From NCBI GenBank assembly GCA_003427395.1, contig BFEA01000365.1, forward strand, positions 761,699 to 818,650: a DNA stretch of 56,952 nt. Direction: 5' to 3'. Made by a program: the position numbers and the translations under genes. The stretch comes from Chara braunii. Lineage: Eukaryota; Streptophyta; Charophyceae; Charales; Characeae. Below, piece after piece: positions 53,559-56,952 of this stretch. Numbering within the stretch: position 1 is the first letter of the stretch; every line of letters starts with the position of its first letter. Under the pieces are notes generated by a model. The model was given only the letters and a program-made list of their open reading frames with translations, had not been told where the DNA came from and did no database searches.

Positions 53559-53598
53559 CACCCTTGAGTTAGTTTTGTTGTTTCTGAAGCAAGTTCCT

Positions 53599-53632
53599 GG
53601 GCTTATAGTTTAATTGGTTCAAACGCACCGCA
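53599..53632 (+). tRNA. 5' half of a mitochondrial-type tRNA (truncated)
   Basis: GGGCTTATAGTTTAATTGGT followed by TCAAACGCACCGC has the acceptor strand, D-arm and start of the anticodon arm of a mitochondrial tRNA, most like tRNA-Ile. The sequence departs before the anticodon, so identity is uncertain. The break probably marks the right end of the mitochondrial insert. Confidence 0.5.
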
Positions 53633-55420
53633 CCTCGTTTGTGGCACTTGTGTATGAATTTTTTTCGTTGGCCTTCATGTGTGTGCAGGTATGTATAGGA
53701 GCAAGAATTGGTTCGTGAATTAAGAGTGATATGGATGAATGAGTGCAAGGTGTGAGTGACAAGATTCAACTGTGGCTGTGAGAATGACTCTCCCTAATTT
53801 CCTCCGAGACTCCCTCCTTTTCTTTTTCATTTTCACTTTCTTTTGCCGCTCCCATCTAGCGAAAAGAGCAGGAGTGGTCGAGCACAATGTTTGACGTTTG
53901 ACCTTTAACCGGATTAAGACTCAGTTCGGGTATGACGAATTGCTAGCTCACCCGTGACCACCTTTTTTTATCTTTCCCAAGGAGGAACAAGTGAACTCCA
54001 TCCTAAAGGGCTTTGCTTATCAGATTACGTATTGGACTTTGCTTAGAAGCCTCGAATTCGGGGTCCTTGTCCATGACATCCTAGGTTTTGGTCCAACATA
54101 AAAGGGTTTCCCCTATGAGATGGACCTACCACCCTTGCTTATCGTTACCCACTGCCTAAAAGCCAAGGGTGCCGCAAGGGCTGAACGACTTATCTTTCGA
54201 CCGTTGAATATCGTGAAGGAGGATCCATTCACGATATTTCACTTTCAACAATTGAATGTCGTGTGGAACCCTGAAACTCATGAAAGGTTGCGCGGTTCTG
54301 GGTATCGCATGAAGCGTCGCTATGACAGTCGATCAAGTGAATACACAAGAGTGAGTGTTGTGACCTCCTTTGCGCGTGCTTTCTTTTTATGCAACTTTGC
54401 GCTGGTCTCGCTTAGACACTTTCGCATGTTCTGTGTCATGAGGTGAAACGTTTGAAAAAAGGGACTAAGCTTTTAACCTGTATTACAAGTTATCTGATGA
54501 CAACATTACTGGAGGTCGCTCTTGGGGTCCCGGATGTCCGGGCCCAGACAACTCTTTTTTAGCAGTTAAAAGCAAAAGAACAAAAATAAAAAAATTGGAG
54601 CTGTCTTTATGTTTATTTTTTATTTCAAATTTGACAACGAATGTCGATGTTTCCCATGACAAAAGTTGTTCCTTTTTTTTTTTGTCTGCATATTGTAGTT
54701 TGTTTTCAGATGTTTTAATTTTGCTTTTTTTTTTTTTTTTTTTTTTTTTTTGAGATGTGGGTGCTCGAACAGATTGTCCGAGGAGGATGTCCGACTTGTT
54801 GTCCGATCGGACAACCCCGGACGTCTGATCAGGTAACGTAGCTTTTAAGTTAGTTTCATTATTATGTTGCGTGATGCGTGGTTAAGTTAGGATGTCCTGG
54901 TCCACCGACGTCGAAACACGCATGGGAGATCAGCGCCCCGTGTGACGGTTCGCATGCGGGTCCGATCTAGGTGTGGACCGCGCGTACCCCCTATGCTACA
55001 GCGTACGAGAAATGCCCGGTCGGGCCACCTCTTCTATTGCACGTAAAAGCTTTCGCGAGTAATTCAGTAGCTCGGCAGGGATACGCCCACCCTAGGGATT
55101 GTGACCACTTCTGCGGTTGGAGGTACATCGTACCTCGCAAGACCCTATTCTATCGTAGGGACTCGATGCAGGTATAGCCGGCGCACTCGGCTGGAGCGGC
55201 TCCGCTGCTTCCCCATTTGCGTGATGCGACTCACAAATCTGCCAATCCTGCGTGATGAGGCCGGGAAGGTCCTCTTCGTGAGGACCTTGCACTCGACACC
55301 GGGATTTATAGTTCATCAGAAGAGGATCTTCTAGCGGGAATTACTGTGGTGGTGGGAGGAGCTCTATCCGTCGAAGCATAAGGGCGGTCATCCACGTTCA
55401 ACACGGGCTCGGGTGGAGGG
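53633..55420. other. Unrecognised DNA with hairpins and a T run
   Basis: A hairpin at 54207-54238 has perfect 11-base arms AATATCGTGAA/TTCACGATATT. A T run occurs at about 54728-54751 with TGTCCG repeats around it. A hairpin at 55266-55288 has arms AAGGTCCTC/GAGGACCTT and loop TTCGT. The 108-codon plus frame at 54120 spans the first hairpin and has no recognised family. No gene is supported. Confidence 0.45.
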
Positions 55421-56710
55421 GTTAAAGTGCATGAAGGGGACGAAGGGGACGAAGGTGATGAAGGGGAAGAAGCGGAAGAAGGGGATATGAAGGGGATTGA
55501 TAAAGTGGATGAAGTGGATGAAGATGACGAAGGGGACAAAGCAAATGTGCAGGATTAAGAGGATGAAGGGGAAGAAATAATGGAAGGGGGTGAAGAGGGG
55601 CACGAGGAAGAAAGCATGGAGGGTTCGGATATGGAGGGGATTGAAGAGGATGCCGACGCTGCTAAGTCGTCTGACAAGTTTAGGCGGCTATACGCACAAC
55701 ATCGTGGTGGGCATGGAGTCGATTCAATGGCGATGGAGATGGTTACAAGGGTAATTCATTACCTCTCCACTGTTGCCTGTTTCCGAACTTCAACACAGGT
55801 GTCTCGAGGGTTCCGTTGTGGTGAGCCCGCTTAAATCGGGTCGTCGTATAAATGTAGACAAGGTTATACATAGCATCCTCGACGGCCAGCCGGTGTTGAC
55901 ACATCCGTCAGTTGCATTGCATATTGATGCCCACAGGGATCTCAAACTATCCGAGCCTGCAACCACTCTAGTTGAGCCAACGTCTCCCTAGTTGATAGAC
56001 ACCGGCGCCGTTGAAAGGGAGGGCGAAGTCGGGGAGGGACAACATGGTCTACCAATGACACTTCTGCTGTTGCGGTGCTGGCCTTGGCCACGCTGACTAC
56101 AACTATGATGGAGTGCAGGGATCGGCCAACAAGTAAGCGCACTCTCCTTTGTACACCCACGTTGTAGACATGGGAAGAAGAAATTGAAAACGAGATGCCA
56201 TCTTCCGCTGAAAGACGTCCAAAACGAGAGCTCGGGGCGTCTGCTCCCGAAGTCCGGATTTCGGTGAACTTCCATCCACATTTTGGCATATTCAGTTGCA
56301 GCAGTGCGCTTTGAAACAAGGAGTGCTTGCTTAAACCACCACCAATTCCGACAATAGAAAATTGTTCATCCTACTTTTGGAGCTGAGAACCAAAAAGAGA
56401 GAATTGAGCTATAGTTGACGCAACTCTGACTTACGTGAGGCCTGATAAGGTGGCCCAGTTAAAAGTTATCATTTACGGGGAGAAGGAACAAGAGGAGAGG
56501 GACGATGTACAACAGTACAAGTGGCAAGGAGTTATTACCGAGGCCCGAAATCGGAACGAACCAAGATGCAAATGAGATGGGGTGACCGCGATATTGGAGG
56601 TTACCATCATTTACCACGAAGACGAAACTTTTGAGGGAAGATCAAGGGTGAGTGGGACTGTAGAGGGGAAAAGGAAAGTACGGGAATGGAAAAGGCAAGA
56701 GGTTTAGGAA
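55421..56710 (+). pseudogene. Decayed gene related to the acidic tail at 14.6-15.4 kb
   Basis: Glu/Asp/Gly repeats made of GAAGGGGA units (55430-55640) lead to EEDADAAKSSDKFRRLYAQH, SMAMEMVTR, LQHRCLEGSVVVSPL, VDKVIHSILDG, EREGEVGEGQH and AVAVLALATLTTTMMECRDR. These match 15.25-14.65 kb on the minus strand in the same order. Further on, a 130-codon frame with one TGA reads VDATLTYVRPDKVAQLKVII, YGEKEQEERDDVQQYKWQGV and TAILEVTIIYHEDETFEG, a plausible beta-rich domain that is not recognised. Stops and frame slips show decay. A palindrome copy lies inside at 56249. Confidence 0.55.
56249..56272. repeat. Dispersed short palindrome inside the 55-kb relic
   Basis: GAAGTCCG, GATTTCGG, TGAACTTC in forward orientation on the gene strand, reading PEVRISVNF. 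The related relic on the minus strand has a copy at the matching place (14547-14570) in the opposite orientation. Confidence 0.75.
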
Positions 56711-56870
56711 ACCCCCGACAGAGTGGAGACGAATGGAGGGCAAAAAAGAACAAAAACAGAAAATCTAACTGGATCTGGTAATGATCTAGATGCATCCAAA
56801 GTGTTCCATCCGGATGCTTTTAGTCCAAGGAACAGTCCATGTACATGTAAAGTGCTCAGTAGCAGGGCAA

Positions 56871-56876
<6 letters not shown>

Positions 56877-56952
<76 letters not shown>
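56877..56952. repeat. (TC)n microsatellite at the window end
   Basis: An uninterrupted TC/CT run to the last base. The window, or the contig it comes from, probably ends because of it. Confidence 0.95.

Larger units (their letters stand above)
52480..53632. other. Mitochondrial DNA insert (NUMT)
   Basis: Carries, in sequence, a nad2 fragment (minus), a group I intron core (minus), an mttB fragment (plus), two strong stem-loops and the 5' half of a mitochondrial-type tRNA (plus). All protein pieces have frameshifts or stops, so this is a nuclear copy rather than functional organelle DNA. The left edge is unclear because the AT-rich DNA to the left may also belong. The right edge is about 53632, where tRNA similarity ends. 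Confidence 0.75.

Overview
The window looks like nuclear DNA from a large, repeat-choked plant or algal genome. Intergenic satellites, minisatellites and foldback elements dominate. Genes are sparse and mostly broken. A transferred mitochondrial fragment (52.5-53.6 kb) carries nad2, a group I intron core, mttB (tatC) and half a tRNA. The retroelement at 30.6-35.0 kb has its GIY-YIG nuclease ahead of the reverse transcriptase, an arrangement I know from the Chlamys/Naiad Penelope-like elements of green algae, spike mosses, slime molds and invertebrates. Together these suggest a streptophyte green alga (Chara-like), but nothing here proves the species. There is an assembly gap at 29725-29840, one N at 15722, and the window ends inside a (TC)n run.

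Layout. 0-4.3 kb: poly-T/poly-G satellite, GT-rich and TA runs, a 211-bp tandem repeat, and a purine-rich array with a repeated CG-rich palindrome. 4.3-13.2 kb: mostly non-coding, with a terminal exon of a trypsin-like serine protease (minus strand, 8.6-9.4 kb) and several minisatellites. 13.2-14.0 kb: a Ulp1-type (C48) cysteine protease ORF, minus strand. 14.5-20.0 kb: a decayed minus-strand gene for a large protein with a ParB-like module, a conserved linker and a methyltransferase-like module. 20.2-29.6 kb: minisatellites, a higher-order repeat array, foldback elements and many copies of a 22-24 base palindrome. 30.6-35.0 kb: the Penelope-like element, minus strand. 36.9-44.1 kb: two more decayed plus-strand copies of the ParB/methyltransferase-like gene in tandem. 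44.1-52.4 kb: unrecognised DNA and minisatellites. 52.5-53.6 kb: mitochondrial insert. 55.4-56.7 kb: plus-strand relic related to the acidic end of the 15-kb gene.

Two things stand out. First, a short dispersed palindrome (arms GAAGTTCG and CGAACTTC around a core GATNCCGG) recurs dozens of times, in satellites, singly and inside decayed coding regions. In several copies the two arms have changed together so that the palindrome is kept. Second, there is a multi-copy gene family pairing a ParB-like domain with a methyltransferase-like domain whose catalytic DPPY-type motif is absent in all three copies that can be read. I could not search databases, so family assignments rest on motif recognition.
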